Assembly (NCBI GenBank): GCA_025399215.1
Contig: MU621113.1
Span: 47,294-111,293, forward strand
DNA from: Globomyces pollinis-pini
Taxonomy: Eukaryota; Chytridiomycota; Chytridiomycetes; Rhizophydiales; Globomycetaceae
Reading direction: 5' to 3'
Length of the DNA: 64,000 nucleotides
Made by a program: the position numbers and the translations under genes. The notes beneath the pieces were generated by a model. The model made no database searches and was not told the origin of the DNA. It saw only the letters and a list, made by a program, of their open reading frames with translations. Positions 45,143 to 58,132 of the stretch are shown here, piece by piece. Position 1 is the first letter of the stretch. Each line of letters opens with the position of its first letter.

Positions 45143-45486
45143 TTTCTTTTATTTAATTTGATGATGATCAAATAAGTGCTTCAATCCAATGAAATTTCAG
45201 TTTGAGAAAAAAAGCATCAACAACGAGTGATAAGGGACTTTAAATTTTTAATTTTTATTGGTTCAAATATATGGATTAGTAAAGAATGTTGGAATATCTT
45301 TGGTAGTGTTGGTCTTGTTAAAGATGGTTAAATCATCAATATTAGTAATTGCTCAACACTTGTACTGGATTCAGTTACTCAATTAATAAATACAACCTTT
45401 GGTATTGAATTCATATAAATTCTATATTTTTTGCTTTATTATTTCCAGAATTCATCTCTGTAAAAAGGTTGACACCATACATTAGA
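45143..45486. other. divergent intergenic region SEC24 / cystathionine gamma-lyase
   Basis: About 340 bp between two start codons on opposite strands. No ORF or RNA gene seen. The region should contain both promoters; no motif stands out. Confidence 0.4.
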
Positions 45487-46966
45487 ATGACTTACAAATT
45501 TAATACTCTTGCTATTCATGCTGGACAAGATCCAGATCCTGTTACTGGAGCTGTCATTCCATCAATCTCTTTATCTACAACATTCAAACAACCGATGGCC
45601 GGGCAACCATTATGTTATGACTACTCCCGTTCGGGAAATCCTACTAGATCCGCATTTGAAACTGCTGTTGCAGCTTTGGAAGGTGCTAAGTATGGTATTG
45701 GTACGAATGTTGCTTAATCTAGGTCTGGCGTTTGCATCTGGTTCTGTAACCACTGCAACTGTAACGTCTATGCTTGCATCTGGCTCCCACATCATTTGCA
45801 TCAGTGACTGTTATGGAGGAACTTTTCGTTACCTTACAAAAGTGCTCGCTACTCATGGAGTTGTAGTGGACTTTGTGGACTTGGTGGATCCAAAAAATCT
45901 AAAATCTGCCATTCGTTCAAACACCAAGGTAGAAACTAAAATCATAATTATCATATCTTGGATCATAAAACCTTGATTTGAATGATCTAATGCATAATTA
46001 TAGATGGTTTGGATTGAAACACCTACCAATCCCACCTTAAAATTGGTTGATATTCAAGCTATTGCTGATATTACTCATGGGTATCCTGGAGTTACGCTGG
46101 TGGTCGACAACACCTTCATGTCCCCATACAACCAACAACCACTCTCGTTGGGTGCCGACATAGTAGGTAAGACTACATCATTACAGTGACTAATCACGAA
46201 TATGTCATTCTGTACGAATATCATCTAGCAGTTCATTGCTATTTTTCTTTTAACATGCGATTGGCGTTTTCATATTTTCAATATCATTAAGATATTACGT
46301 GAAAGCCATCATAATTGATCGATATAACTCATATTTCTAGTCCATTCTGCAACAAAGTATATCAATGGTCATTCGGATGTGGTTATGGGTGTGTTAGTAA
46401 CAAACAGTGACGAACTATACACCAAATTGGCTTTCTTGCAAAATTCAATTGGTGGAGTTCCAAGCGCATTTGATTGTTTCTTAGCTAATCGAGGTCTTAA
46501 AACGTTACACTTGAGAATGCAACGACATTCTGAAAATGCGTTGGACATTGCCAAGTACTTGGAAGCGTCTCCATATGTTGAAAATGTTATTTATCCCGGT
46601 CTTGTCAGCCATCCTCAACATGAACTTGCTAAGCGACAACAAACGGGGTAATATGCAAATATCTTAGTAGTCAGGTATGGGGGAATGATTTCATTCAGAA
46701 TCAAAAATGCCGATCTATCTGTCTCAAATTCATTTTTATCAAACTTGAAAATCTTTGTCTTAGCAGAATCCCTAGGTGGAATCGAATCATTGGCAGAGTT
46801 GCCTATGGTAATGACGCATGGATCACTTGGTGCCGAACTTTGTACACAATTGGGAATCACTGAAAATCTTATCAGATTGTCAATCGGAGTTGAAGATGTC
46901 AAAGATTTAATTGAAGATCTGGAACAAGCTCTTGTAATAGCATCTCGCATCAGAAGTAAGTTGTAG
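45487..46966 (+). CDS. CYS3: cystathionine gamma-lyase
   Basis: PLP enzyme of the Cys/Met metabolism family, split by several short introns and one long one (46167-46340). Blocks: [105 protein letters not shown], then [16 protein letters not shown] with the PLP-binding Lys, [26 protein letters not shown] and [18 protein letters not shown]. The [10 protein letters not shown] pattern and GVPSAFDCF favour cystathionine gamma-lyase over the beta-lyase or gamma-synthase. The enzyme makes cysteine in the reverse transsulfuration route. The ATG at 45487 gives the family N-terminus. Confidence 0.92.
46167..46340 (+). other. 174-nt outlier intron in the cystathionine gamma-lyase gene
   Basis: A GT-AG intron ending TTTCTAG that interrupts the codons just before the PLP-lysine motif HSATKY. 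It is six to seven times longer than most introns here. I see no convincing C/D-box pair or H/ACA fold by eye, but an intronic ncRNA is not excluded. Confidence 0.7.
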
Positions 46967-47060
46967 ACTTTCTTAACAAACAACCAAATAAAACATATTT
47001 ACCAACAGGTGTATTTCATATAGAAAGCTCTTAGCATATCACAGTATCAAATGGGCGACC

Positions 47061-49814
47061 TTATTGAGTATTTCGTGGTTCACAAATTAGCGATAGACTG
47101 TATGCTGAATCTTCATCTAGTCCAGGGTACTCCTTAATCATATCTTGTATTTCTGGTACATTCTCCAAATGATACGCAACCTTTTGATATGTCTATGCTA
47201 TTAATGTCATGAAACACAAAACCTGTAGCTCAATAATGTAAGCAGCGATCTTTTGGAATTTTTGAAAGTTGATTCTGGATTGATCATCAATATCCTTTCC
47301 ACATCCTTCCAAAAACACCTTGACAGATAAATTCGATAACAAATTACCAAGTCACTTTGGTAGACACCAGGGAATGGTATCAACGGTGGTTCTACAGCGT
47401 GGATTTTAGCTCGCAAATTTTTGTAATTCATTTCAGTAGCTGTCAATGTATTTAATTCATCCAAAGTTTTCTGATATTTTGGTTGTATTGCCTAAAATAG
47501 TTACGAATATTTCATTTTGTACTTCTTTGGTCTTTTTTAGTCTGTATACGGATGAGGTTTGTAGTGCAGCCAAGATTTCTTTGATCCCATTGAAATTGTT
47601 CAACGTGAAACAGTGCTATGATTGAGTGGTTTAATTTCCTACCTTTGCAATAGTAATGATTTTTTCAACCATGGCTATCCGAAGTTTAGGATTATCTTTT
47701 AGTGTAACTATTTCGGTTACAAGCCATTGAATAATATGATTTGACCATCTAACCATTCTTATAATGTTTGGTGCCAAAATCTCTTTATCATCTTTCATCC
47801 ATGCCAACCCAACTAGCTCGCGAGGCTAACAATTAAGTACATGATATATGATCTTACTTTTATGGATGTGAATAATTCATGCTCAATGAGCGTTAATTGA
47901 CGTGCAACCTCCAAAGGATCTAATTCGGCTAATTTCAACCTAAACGTATTGGATTCATCATTTGCTCTTCGTACAAATGGTGTCCAATAGATACTTTCAG
48001 GTCTAACCTTATCTTTTGGAAAATCAGCCAATCTTTTGATTAGCGACTTTGGCAGGATTGGTTTGGGACAGTCCGTTGGCATGTCAATCACAGGTGCTTC
48101 GACTCCGGTTTGCTACTCTATTCAATCTCAAATAGTATCATACCTTTCTATTCACTAAATTGCGTAACATCTGTGCCAGTTTGACGTTCTCAAGTGTGTT
48201 TATAAAATCATCCAATTTTTTAAACAATTCCGAATCCATTTGAAAATCAGTCCAATATTGGTCACACCAGTATTTCAAAAGATTAACGCATTTCAAAGTC
48301 AATGGTGGGGATGGTACAATCACTGTTGAATCTTCTACTATGGATCCTGTTTTACATTTTCGAATTATAAAATCAATCAAGTCGAGAGGCTTTATAAATG
48401 ATTTGTAAGTCAACATGAATGTTTGCATGAATTGATTGTCTAATGTTAACGTTAGAGGTTACCATACGTAGTAGGATCCAATAACCTATCAATCAATTTT
48501 TTAATAACTCCATGTTTCACAACTACTTGTCCATTTTCGGATTTCACCAGGACCAATTCATCATCTTTAGAATTTAACGTGTAAGTTGTTGCAATTGAAG
48601 ATCGCACATCTTTTGAAACATTGGAACTGGTTGAATTTCGAATATCATTTAATTCCTAGGTTAATTTAATCTACATGTATTCTTTTACTGAAATACTTTT
48701 GCTTTTTGGTGGAGCTAACTGGTTCACCATTAAGCGGGATTTGACTGTATCTAGATGTTGAGCAATCTTTAAATCAGTTTATCTAAATAGTTACTTTTTT
48801 GTTTTCATTCAGCGTATCCTTTTCAAATTCAAATTCAGCCAGTTTCTTTCTTAAAAAGATAATTTCAGCTTTTAATTGTTCTTCTGTAGTGAGTTTTGAG
48901 TCTGGACTTTTAACATTCTTTAATAGTTCGATTTCTACTTGCAATTGTTTTGCATTAATGATCTCATTGGAATGTCGTCGTTGGAAACTCTATGATTATC
49001 AAATATTGTGAAGTTCAATTTACCAAAAATACTGATTGGGTCTCCTCCGCTTGTTTTTCAAGATTTTGTAATTGTTCTTGGTGGAGTTTGCTTTGTTCTT
49101 GAATAGCTTCTTTGAAATAGTTCTGGTTTTCAACCAAATCCTGTTCCAACTCTTTCAATCTTGACTAAATCGTCAGTCAATAATACCAAAAACCTTTAGG
49201 TTATTGATGGTTTCAGTTTGCTTTTCTACTTGATCTTTCCAATATTGAATATGCTTCAAGTAATTATCTGTATCAGACACGCTCCCTGTTATTCCGATTG
49301 ACTTTTCCAGTAATCGATTTTTATGTAATAATTCATGTTTATATTTAATCAAATCTTTAATTTCAACCATGCATCGTTTTGAAAAGACGTTATGGTGAAT
49401 TAGCAAATCCATACATAATGATTGAAGTTCATCCACATCTAAAGGTAACTGAGACTTCAATTCTTTCAATTGTTCCACTTTTATGGCTCTTAAATTTCGA
49501 AAAGATTTCATTTTATCTAGATATTTCAATGTCAATTCACCTTACTATCAAGATACGTTTTCACATCATTATCTTTGACCAAATCAATTGGATATTGATT
49601 CAAATGATTCTTTGCAAACATATCGTGTCCTTCGTTTACGTAACTTTGGATTATTGGTAAACTTTGTGTTGCTAATATATGTAAAGGTGAGTTTCCATCT
49701 GTGTCTTTGTAATGATAATTCTAATTCTATTAATACCAATAAACATTTAGATACTGTTTTATAACTTTCCGGGTTTTCAAGAACTGAAAGTGTAGGCAAG
49801 TTTGACACTTCCAT
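47061..49814 (-). CDS. Ras guanine-nucleotide exchange factor with ankyrin repeat and coiled coil
   Basis: Starts MEVSNLPTLSVLENPESYKT, then over a 34-nt intron into one or two ankyrin repeats (DTDGNSPLHILATQSLPII, NHLNQYPIDLVKDN). A long coiled coil follows (49500-48700). Next is the RasGEF N-domain (MQTFMLTYKSFIKPLDLIDFII, PPLTLKCVNLLKYW) and the CDC25-type RasGEF domain: ELDPLEVARQLTLIEHELFTSIKPRELV, RMVRWSNHIIQWLVTEIV, HCFTLNNFNGIKEILAAL, PPLIPFPGVYQSDLVF and FQKIAAYIIELQ. It activates Ras/Rap-type GTPases by nucleotide exchange. The combination of N-terminal ankyrin, central coiled coil and C-terminal RasGEF differs from yeast Cdc25 (SH3 plus GEF). The stop is at 47061-47063. Confidence 0.87.
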
Positions 49815-49871
49815 AATTAAACTCAACTCTAGATTAAAAGACGCGAAATTTAATTAGTTAAAAAAATAGTT

Positions 49872-50741
49872 TTATAGTAATCTATCAATACTTGACTCTA
49901 AATATGACCATTCTCTCTCGCTACTGAAACGATGATTTCCATTCACTAATGACAGTCGTGTATTCTCTCCTCCAATAAGTTTCATCAACTCGATTGATTC
50001 AGTATAGTGTATATCTAAATCTTGCAATCCATGAATCAATTCCACTCTAGAATCTCTCAGATGATGTTTTGATGGATCAATTTTATGTTGGAAAGACTCC
50101 ATCACAAGTGAATAAGAATACTGGTAGGGTGAATTAGAATATCTAGATGGTTTAGAAATAAATCCGTTTCTTTTGAATTGATGTTTAGTGTCTTCATCCA
50201 TTGAATTCCAAACTGTGGTTGTGAAGTTAACTGCTGAATTGAGTCCGATAAAGCCATGTAACCTATTCTGCTCTATCAACTTTACGCTACATAAAATAGA
50301 TATCCAAGAACCCATACTACTGCCTATTAATAATATGGGATTCTCTTGTGGAATAACATGTTCAATCAATAAATTCAAATGCGCAGACCATTTTCCAATA
50401 GTTCCATCTAACAATGAACCACTACTTTTTCCATGTCCAAAGTGATCAAAGAGAAGTAAATTAGTCCCATTTTCTTGAACATAGTTCATCAACTTGTCAC
50501 ATTTTAAGGAATTCATAAACGAAGAATTGTATCCTAAATATCAATGGTAACATGAAGAACCTAATGAGATAAATAAGATATAAAACGATACCTGGAACAA
50601 AGACCAGATAAGGAGCGTTTCTCGTTCCATTATAACATAAAACCTTATAACAGAGATAATCCGTAGCATTTAAAACCAAACGTTGCAATCCCTAATGACA
50701 CTCATTGTAATCTGTCTATGATTTACTTGATTTCCCAACAT
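49872..50741 (-). CDS. alpha/beta hydrolase, ABHD10-like
   Basis: Exon 1 (50727-50741) encodes MLGNQ and joins over a 35-nt intron (50692-50726) to GLQRLVLNATDYLCYKVLCYNG. Next come APYLVFVPG-YNSSFMNSLKCDKL, LLFDHFGHGKSSG (oxyanion region), the nucleophile elbow LLIGSSMGSWISIL, LIHGLQDLDIHYTESIEL (acid) and VNGNHRFSSERE with the catalytic His. GSSMGSW and the DHFGHGKSSG motif are like ABHD10 and related bacterial esterases, which act as thioesterases or acyl-glucuronidases, often in mitochondria. The true substrate is unknown. Only 57 bp upstream of the RasGEF start in the same direction. Confidence 0.83.
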
Positions 50742-50856
50742 TCAATTTTTTAACTTTTTTGAATGTTTGAACGACAACTACATCAATTCTTGGTAAAGAC
50801 ATTTCGACAATCTCATCTATTTCAACAATTTGTGAATAAAACAAGGTAGGGATGAT

Positions 50857-51092
50857 ATGGTGAAAGTTAATCAATGTAGTGGTATGTGATGCTAAATGTT
50901 TATGGATTAGGAATTGAAAAACCAACAATGCAGGAGGTTATGAATCCAAATACAAAATCAGTAAGTTTTTAATTCAACTTGATACTTTGTAGTTTACCAG
51001 TTTATTTATTAGAGTATTTTGAATGTCTTTTGTAACTCTTTTAGGAATTCTTTGACGGATTCAAATCCATATTGGGTGGAAAAAAGAAATGA
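50857..51092 (+). CDS. possible very small conserved-looking protein
   Basis: Two exons (50880-50960, 51045-51092) encode WYVMLNVYGLGIEKPTMQ, VMNPNTKSEFFDGF and KSILGGKKK, ending at TGA. The 84-nt intron is phase-correct. The 5' part is unclear: either a lone ATG at 50857 before a 20-nt intron, or an upstream exon starting at 50763 (MFERQLHQFLVKTF) that ends one nucleotide out of phase. The opposite strand has a 70-codon ORF across 50716-50928, but it overlaps the first exon of the ABHD10-like gene. A short mitochondrial membrane-complex subunit would fit the size, without evidence. Confidence 0.35.
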
Positions 51093-51173
51093 CAGTCAAA
51101 TACTACAAATAAGAATGTTCTTTAATTTTATTTCAATGTCTTTTATTTTGAATAAACGGATGGTTTAATCTTT

Positions 51174-51332
51174 AGATATTTAATGGTGCACTTGGTAGCA
51201 ATCAGTTAGATATTTAATCTTACACTTGGTATCAGATAGATATTTAGAAGATCAATCAAATAGATATTTTAAAGTACGTTTGGTATCAATCACATAGATA
51301 TTTTATAGTACAGTTGGTATGAATCACATAGC
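51174..51332. repeat. degenerate tandem repeat, unit about 35-45 bp
   Basis: Four or more diverged units built on TAGATATTTTAAAGTACAGT-like sequence followed by TTGGTATCAATCAcA. Non-coding, between the small gene at 50.9 kb and the syntaxin stop. No other feature is seen in 51093-51586. Confidence 0.6.
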
Positions 51333-51586
51333 AGAATCACTGTTCCGTTTAAAATGTAAAGTTACGTGTAAAAGCACCACTTATTCGCTTGAATTATTAT
51401 GGAATTCAAATATAAAATAGTATCTGTTTGATGTGTTTAAGACATAATCTTGCAACAGTCTCAAGATAAGCTTCACTCCATAAAAGCATGTCATTGACTA
51501 TGATAGGGATAGACAAAAAAACATTTATTAAAGGATAATTGACAAGTATCAAACTTGCCAAGTACATTTTTCTGTCTCCATTAAAC

Positions 51587-52670
51587 TTATGATTGTTTAG
51601 ATTTTCCCCAATTCCAAGGTGAAATAATAAGTATCATGATGATAACCAATACTAAAAGAATCCAAAAAATCCAACAATATTTACGCATAGCAGCACTTTG
51701 ATAATTAGATGCTGATCGTAATTCCGATTCGGCACCAGTGACATTAACAATGGTGCTCATCACATTTGATTCAATATTGTCTATCAAATAAACTGGGGGT
51801 GTAACCGTTATTTACCTATAAGATATTGTTGTTCATTTACAATTGTTCCCAAATCTCGAAATATTTCATTTACTTCCAATATCGATCGTTCCAAGCCTTC
51901 CAAATCACCTTCGCGTTCTTGGATAAGAATTTCATTGTGTTGGATTTGAAGTTCCAATGCTTCATCACTTTCATTGTTAAGAGAAATACACTTACAATTG
52001 TTGATGTTGAAGAAGTGGTGCATCTTCCTGTAATTCATCTTGTGTAGAACTATAAATAGTTAATATTGAAAAAGATATTCGATAATTAATGATGGTTGAT
52101 TATGAAAATAAAAGGTTGGTTTATACCTTAATATTTGTTGTTCTGCTTTTGTTTTTGTTACAATCTCCCTTGATTTCTGTGCTGTCAGTCGTACCAAATG
52201 CTGAAACTTGTTTATAATTTGTTCAAAATCTTTTGATAATCGTTTTTGTGATATTTTGATTTGTGACTACCAATCGTTAACAGTTTAATTCTTACCTAAA
52301 CAAATAAATTTTACAAATAATTCACCTATAATGAAATAAGTAACTGGGGATAAAAAAATACATTATCATTGATTTCCATGAATGATTTCAAATCTCGACT
52401 TGTTGGTTTGATCAATTCCTTTGTTTCTTCAATCCAAGTTGCACTATACCAATTAAACAAACTAAAAGAATACACTTGATGCCGAAGTTCAGTCGAATCA
52501 TTCTTTGAACCAAAGGAATCAACAGCTCTTTGTATATTTGTGATTTTATTTGCAATAACATAAATTGCATTTGATAATTCTATAATAGGTTAAATTGTTG
52601 GTTGATCACTTTGTGCAGATTGGTTTTCTAATGGAATATTTACTTGGTGAGATCCATCTGCAAATGACAT
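51587..52670 (-). CDS. Qa-SNARE, syntaxin family
   Basis: Starts MSFADGSHQVNIPLENQ. An N-terminal helical Habc-like part follows (NLIIELSNAIYVIANKITNIQRAVDSFG, WIEETKELIKPTSRDLKSF, KDFEQIINKFQHLVRLTAQKSREIV). The SNARE helix comes next: IQHNEILIQEREGDLEGLERSILEVNEIFRDLGTIVNEQQ-LIDNIESNV, with the zero-layer Gln in NEQQ. A C-terminal membrane anchor (YCWIFWILLVLVIIMILII) precedes a 10-residue lumenal tail. Layout and spacing are those of endosomal syntaxins (Pep12/Vam3, syntaxin-7) rather than the plasma-membrane type, but the compartment cannot be fixed by eye. Several short introns. Confidence 0.88.
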
Positions 52671-52965
52671 TCTTTTAAAAGTTCAAGATTCTAAATCACA
52701 AACTTCCACACAAACTAAACGCCACGTCAATTGAAGAACATTGACACGTATGTACAGATCCGATTGTTATGGTAGAATGATTATGTAGATTGGTTTGGAA
52801 TTGTTCATGTATCATTCAAGTTGGAACTCAATCGCTTGGATTGGTATATTATCATTGTACAATTGAAAAGTTAATAGTATGGTATATATTATATTATATA
52901 ATAAATGCCAGTCAAACATTCCACTATCTATCCACACTTGTAGCAAAATGACACCACCACATTTC

Positions 52966-54779
<1,814 letters not shown>

Positions 54780-54975
54780 TTTTTGAAAGAATATGGAAAA
54801 ATGCAAGATTGGAAAAAAGGATCAGAATGGAATCTGACACGTACAAGACTCGTAATGTTACCAAATACATACGGTATCTTGATGTTCTGTTGTTACAATA
54901 AGCACAACGATTTCATTCATATTGTGTTGGAATTACATTTCATTTACACCTGTTTTTTTTACGTATTCCTTCAAT
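54780..54975. promoter_or_regulatory. divergent promoter region WC-1 / MEKHLA gene
   Basis: 196 bp between two start codons on opposite strands. No ORF crosses it convincingly. Shared light-responsive control is only a suggestion from the arrangement. Confidence 0.45.
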
Positions 54976-55449
54976 ATGCCTTTTGGACTCACTCCTGAAC
55001 TCATTGCACTGTCTTTTCAAATTGTCAAATCATACAACAAAAGAAGTGGAAAAGTGTTGATTGATTCAAGTTTGAATCCTTTGGATATCGCCAAACAGTT
55101 GTATCATTATCCAGTACCTGTACTTGCTCATAATTCATTCTTGCAAAATGACCCTGTTTTCACTTATTGTAATATCGCTGCTCAGAAAGTATTTGGGTAT
55201 CAGTGGGATGAATTCATTGGGTTGCAATCGAAACTATCAGCACCAACAGAGTTACAGCAACAACGAAAAGATTTCATTGATCAACAAAGGACTGTTGGGT
55301 TTTCTGAAGCGTATGAAGGAATCAGAGTCAATAAACAAGGACAATTATTTCAAATAAAAGATACCTCACTCTGGACAGTGGATGCAGAAGGCCAACCAAT
55401 TGGACAAGCAGCCCTTCTTAGTAAAGTAATACATGATTTTAAACAATAA
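54976..55449 (+). CDS. MEKHLA-domain (PAS-like) protein
   Basis: Intronless, 157 codons. The entire protein is one MEKHLA domain: FGLTPELIALSFQIVKSYNKRSGKVL, PLDIAKQLYHYPVPVLAHN, then NDPVFTYCNIAAQKVFGYQW, IGLQSKLSAPTELQQQRKDFI, EAYEGIRVNKQGQLFQIKDTSLW and GQPIGQAALLSKV. MEKHLA is a PAS-related sensory domain known as a stand-alone protein in many bacteria and algae and as the C-terminal domain of plant class III HD-ZIP factors. It is not a usual fungal gene. The lack of introns in an intron-dense neighbourhood is compatible with transfer from bacteria or algae. Start at 54976 gives a complete domain; an in-frame frame upstream begins at a non-conserved stretch. Confidence 0.85.
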   Translation: MPFGLTPELIALSFQIVKSYNKRSGKVLIDSSLNPLDIAKQLYHYPVPVLAHNSFLQNDPVFTYCNIAAQKVFGYQWDEFIGLQSKLSAPTELQQQRKDFIDQQRTVGFSEAYEGIRVNKQGQLFQIKDTSLWTVDAEGQPIGQAALLSKVIHDFKQ

Positions 55450-55633
55450 AATGATTTTGATATGTAATAAATGAAGGGGGGGTTATAGTTTGTGATCAGA
55501 TCATGAGTCTGTGGTAGATCCAATAGATCCAACGTAAATTCATGATTGTAAGTAAGTTAAGAGTCTTTTAGATTTTATTTTATTATTTGATTGAATTTGA
55601 ATTTTTAATTGTTTTTTAGAATTTGTGTAAAAT

Positions 55634-55648
55634 AGAAGATTCTGGAAG
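55634..55648 (+). promoter_or_regulatory. heat shock element upstream of HSP90
   Basis: AGAAG-ATTCT-GGAAG: three perfect alternating nGAAn/nTTCn pentamers, the binding site of trimeric heat shock factor. It lies 134 bp upstream of the HSP90 ATG in the correct place for a promoter-proximal site. A TATA-like TATTTAAA follows at 55696-55703. Confidence 0.85.
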
Positions 55649-55781
55649 ACACTCGATCAAAAAGCCCGTGTGGTGTGGCCATACAAAAAAAATCTTATTT
55701 AAAGTCATCAATTTCGTTTTTTTTTCTCAATCTTTCGATCTACAAAAAAAGGTTACTAATTATATGATTAACTGTATTAGA

Positions 55782-57887
55782 ATGTCTGACAAAGTTGAAA
55801 GCGAAACCTTTGCCTTCCAAGCTGAAATCTCTCAGTTGATGTCCCTCATCATCAACACTTTCTACAGTAACAAGGAAATCTTCTTGAGAGAATTGATCTC
55901 TAACTCCTCTGATGCTTGTGACAAAATCCGTTACGAATCACTCACCGACCCTTCAAAACTTGAATCAAAACCTGAACTCTACATCAGAATCACTCCTGAT
56001 CGTGAAAACAAGGTATTGGAAATTTACGACTCTGGTATTGGTATGACCAAAGCTGACTTGGTCAACAACTTGGGAACTATCGCTAAATCCGGTACTCGTG
56101 GTTTCATGGAAGCTCTTGCTGGTGGTGCCGATATCTCCATGATTGGTCAATTCGGTGTCGGTTTCTACTCTGCTTACCTCGTTGCCGATAAGGTTGAAGT
56201 TATTACCAAGCATAACGATGACGAACAATATATTTGGGAATCTGCTGCTGGTGGTTCTTTCTCAATCGCTCGTGACACTATCTATCCTCCACTCGGCCGT
56301 GGTACCTTAATGCGTCTCCACATGAAGGAAGATCAATTAGAATACCTTGAAGAAAAGAAAATCAAGGAAATCGTCAAGAAGCACTCTGAATTCATTGGAT
56401 ACCCAATTCAACTTATTGTTGAAAAGGAAGTTGAAAAGGAAGTCGATGATGATGAAGTCAAAGAAGAATCTACCGAAGATGCTGATAAGCCAAAGATTGA
56501 AGAAATCACTGATGAAGAAGAAAAGCCAAAGAAGAAGACCATCAAGGAAAAGACCAAGGAAACCGAAGAACTTAACAAGACCAAACCTCTTTGGACCCGT
56601 AACCCAGAAGATATCACCAAGGAAGAATACGCTTCTTTCTACAAGGCTTTGACCAACGATTGGGAAGATCACCTTGCTGTCAAGCATTTCTCCATTGAAG
56701 GTCAATTAGAATTCCGTGCTCTTCTTTTCCTACCAAGCCGTGCTCCATTTGACCAATTCGAGCAAAAGAAGAAGCGAAACAACATTAAACTTTATGTCCG
56801 CCGTGTATTTATTATGGACGACTGTGAAGATATTATCCCTGAATGGTTAAGTTTCATCAAGGGTATCGTCGATTCTGAAGACTTACCTTTGAACATCTCT
56901 CGTGAAGTTCTTCAACAAAACAAGATTCTCAAGGTCATTAAAAAGAACTTGATCAAGAAGTGTATTGAAATGTTCTTTGAAATTGCTGAAGACAAGGAAA
57001 GCTTCAAGAAATTCTACGAAGCTTTCTCAAAGAACATCAAACTTGGTATTCACGAAGACTCTTCCAACCGTGCTAAGCTCGCTGAACTCCTTCGATTCCA
57101 CTCCACCAAGTCTGGTGAAGAGATGACCTCATTAAAGGACTACGTCACCCGTATGCCAGAGAAGCAAAAGAACATTTACTATATCACTGGTGAATCCAAG
57201 GTTGCTGTCGAAACTGCTCCATTCATTGAAGTTCTCAAGAAGAAGGGCTTCGAAGTCTTATACATGGTTGACCCTATCGATGAATACGCCATCCAACAAT
57301 TGAAAGAATTCGATGGAAAGAAATTAATGTCTGTTACCAAGGAAGGTCTTGAATTAGAAGAAGATGAAGAAGATAAGAAGAAATTCGAAGAACAAAAGAC
57401 TGAATTCGAACCTCTTTGCACTCAAATCAAAGAAATTTTGGCTGATAAAGTTGAAAAGGTTATCCTTTCCAACCGTATTGTCAACTCTCCTTGTGTTTTG
57501 GTCACTGGACAATATGGATGGTCTGCCAATATGGAACGTATCATGAAAGCTCAAGCTCTTCGTGATAGCTCCATGTCCTCATACATGGCATCCAAGAAGA
57601 CCTTAGAACTTAACCCAGATAACGCTATTGTCAGCACTCTTAAGGCCAAGGTTGCCGCTGACAAGAACGACAAGACTGTCAAGGATCTTACCTTCTTGCT
57701 TTATGAAACCGCTTTACTTTCCTCTGGATTTGCTCTTGAAGAACCAGCTGGTTTCGCTTCACGTATTCATCGCATGATCAAATTGGGATTAAGCATTGAT
57801 GAAGACGAATCTACTATGGACGTTGTTGATGACTTGCCACCACTTGAAGATGTTGCTGTTGAATCCAAGATGGAAGAAGTTGATTAA
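55782..57887 (+). CDS. HSP90: cytosolic HSP90 chaperone
   Basis: Intronless; about 701 residues from [20 protein letters not shown] to MEEVD, the TPR-cochaperone tail that marks the cytosolic form. N-terminal GHKL ATPase with [36 protein letters not shown] and [14 protein letters not shown]. Then an acidic Lys/Glu linker (about residues 215-270), the middle domain ([33 protein letters not shown] [14 protein letters not shown]) and C-terminal dimer domain ([30 protein letters not shown]). In-frame codons upstream to 55623 are ignored because the family start is MSDK/MAD-like. Codon use is more C-ending than neighbours, as expected for high expression. AATAAA lies about 12 bp after the stop. 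HSE upstream. Confidence 0.98.
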   Translation: MSDKVESETFAFQAEISQLMSLIINTFYSNKEIFLRELISNSSDACDKIRYESLTDPSKLESKPELYIRITPDRENKVLEIYDSGIGMTKADLVNNLGTIAKSGTRGFMEALAGGADISMIGQFGVGFYSAYLVADKVEVITKHNDDEQYIWESAAGGSFSIARDTIYPPLGRGTLMRLHMKEDQLEYLEEKKIKEIVKKHSEFIGYPIQLIVEKEVEKEVDDDEVKEESTEDADKPKIEEITDEEEKPKKKTIKEKTKETEELNKTKPLWTRNPEDITKEEYASFYKALTNDWEDHLAVKHFSIEGQLEFRALLFLPSRAPFDQFEQKKKRNNIKLYVRRVFIMDDCEDIIPEWLSFIKGIVDSEDLPLNISREVLQQNKILKVIKKNLIKKCIEMFFEIAEDKESFKKFYEAFSKNIKLGIHEDSSNRAKLAELLRFHSTKSGEEMTSLKDYVTRMPEKQKNIYYITGESKVAVETAPFIEVLKKKGFEVLYMVDPIDEYAIQQLKEFDGKKLMSVTKEGLELEEDEEDKKKFEEQKTEFEPLCTQIKEILADKVEKVILSNRIVNSPCVLVTGQYGWSANMERIMKAQALRDSSMSSYMASKKTLELNPDNAIVSTLKAKVAADKNDKTVKDLTFLLYETALLSSGFALEEPAGFASRIHRMIKLGLSIDEDESTMDVVDDLPPLEDVAVESKMEEVD

Positions 57888-58132
57888 ATGTTTTTTTAAA
57901 TAAATATGCTTATTCAAAATAATTTTGTTTTCATGGTTTTTCTTTCCTTTGGATAAGATTTCGTAGGACAAAAAAAAGTAATGAATGCCTTTTGTTTCAA
58001 TATAGAGTTAGAAAATCTCAATAGAGGATAGAATCTCCTTGATATTTTGATCGTATTGCAATTGAAAAGTCGTTATGATCAACACCAATATGCAAGATAA
58101 AAACAATGTTTATTTTTCAAACATAGATACAT

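Noticed and set aside
50716..50928. 70-codon minus-strand ORF (MLVFQFLIHKHLAS...).
   Set aside because: It overlaps the first exon of the ABHD10-like gene in another frame, and the plus strand holds a better-supported small spliced gene.
56337..56705. 122-codon ORF on the minus strand inside HSP90.
   Set aside because: Antisense shadow of the Lys/Glu-rich linker; hydrophobic-biased composition with no domain.
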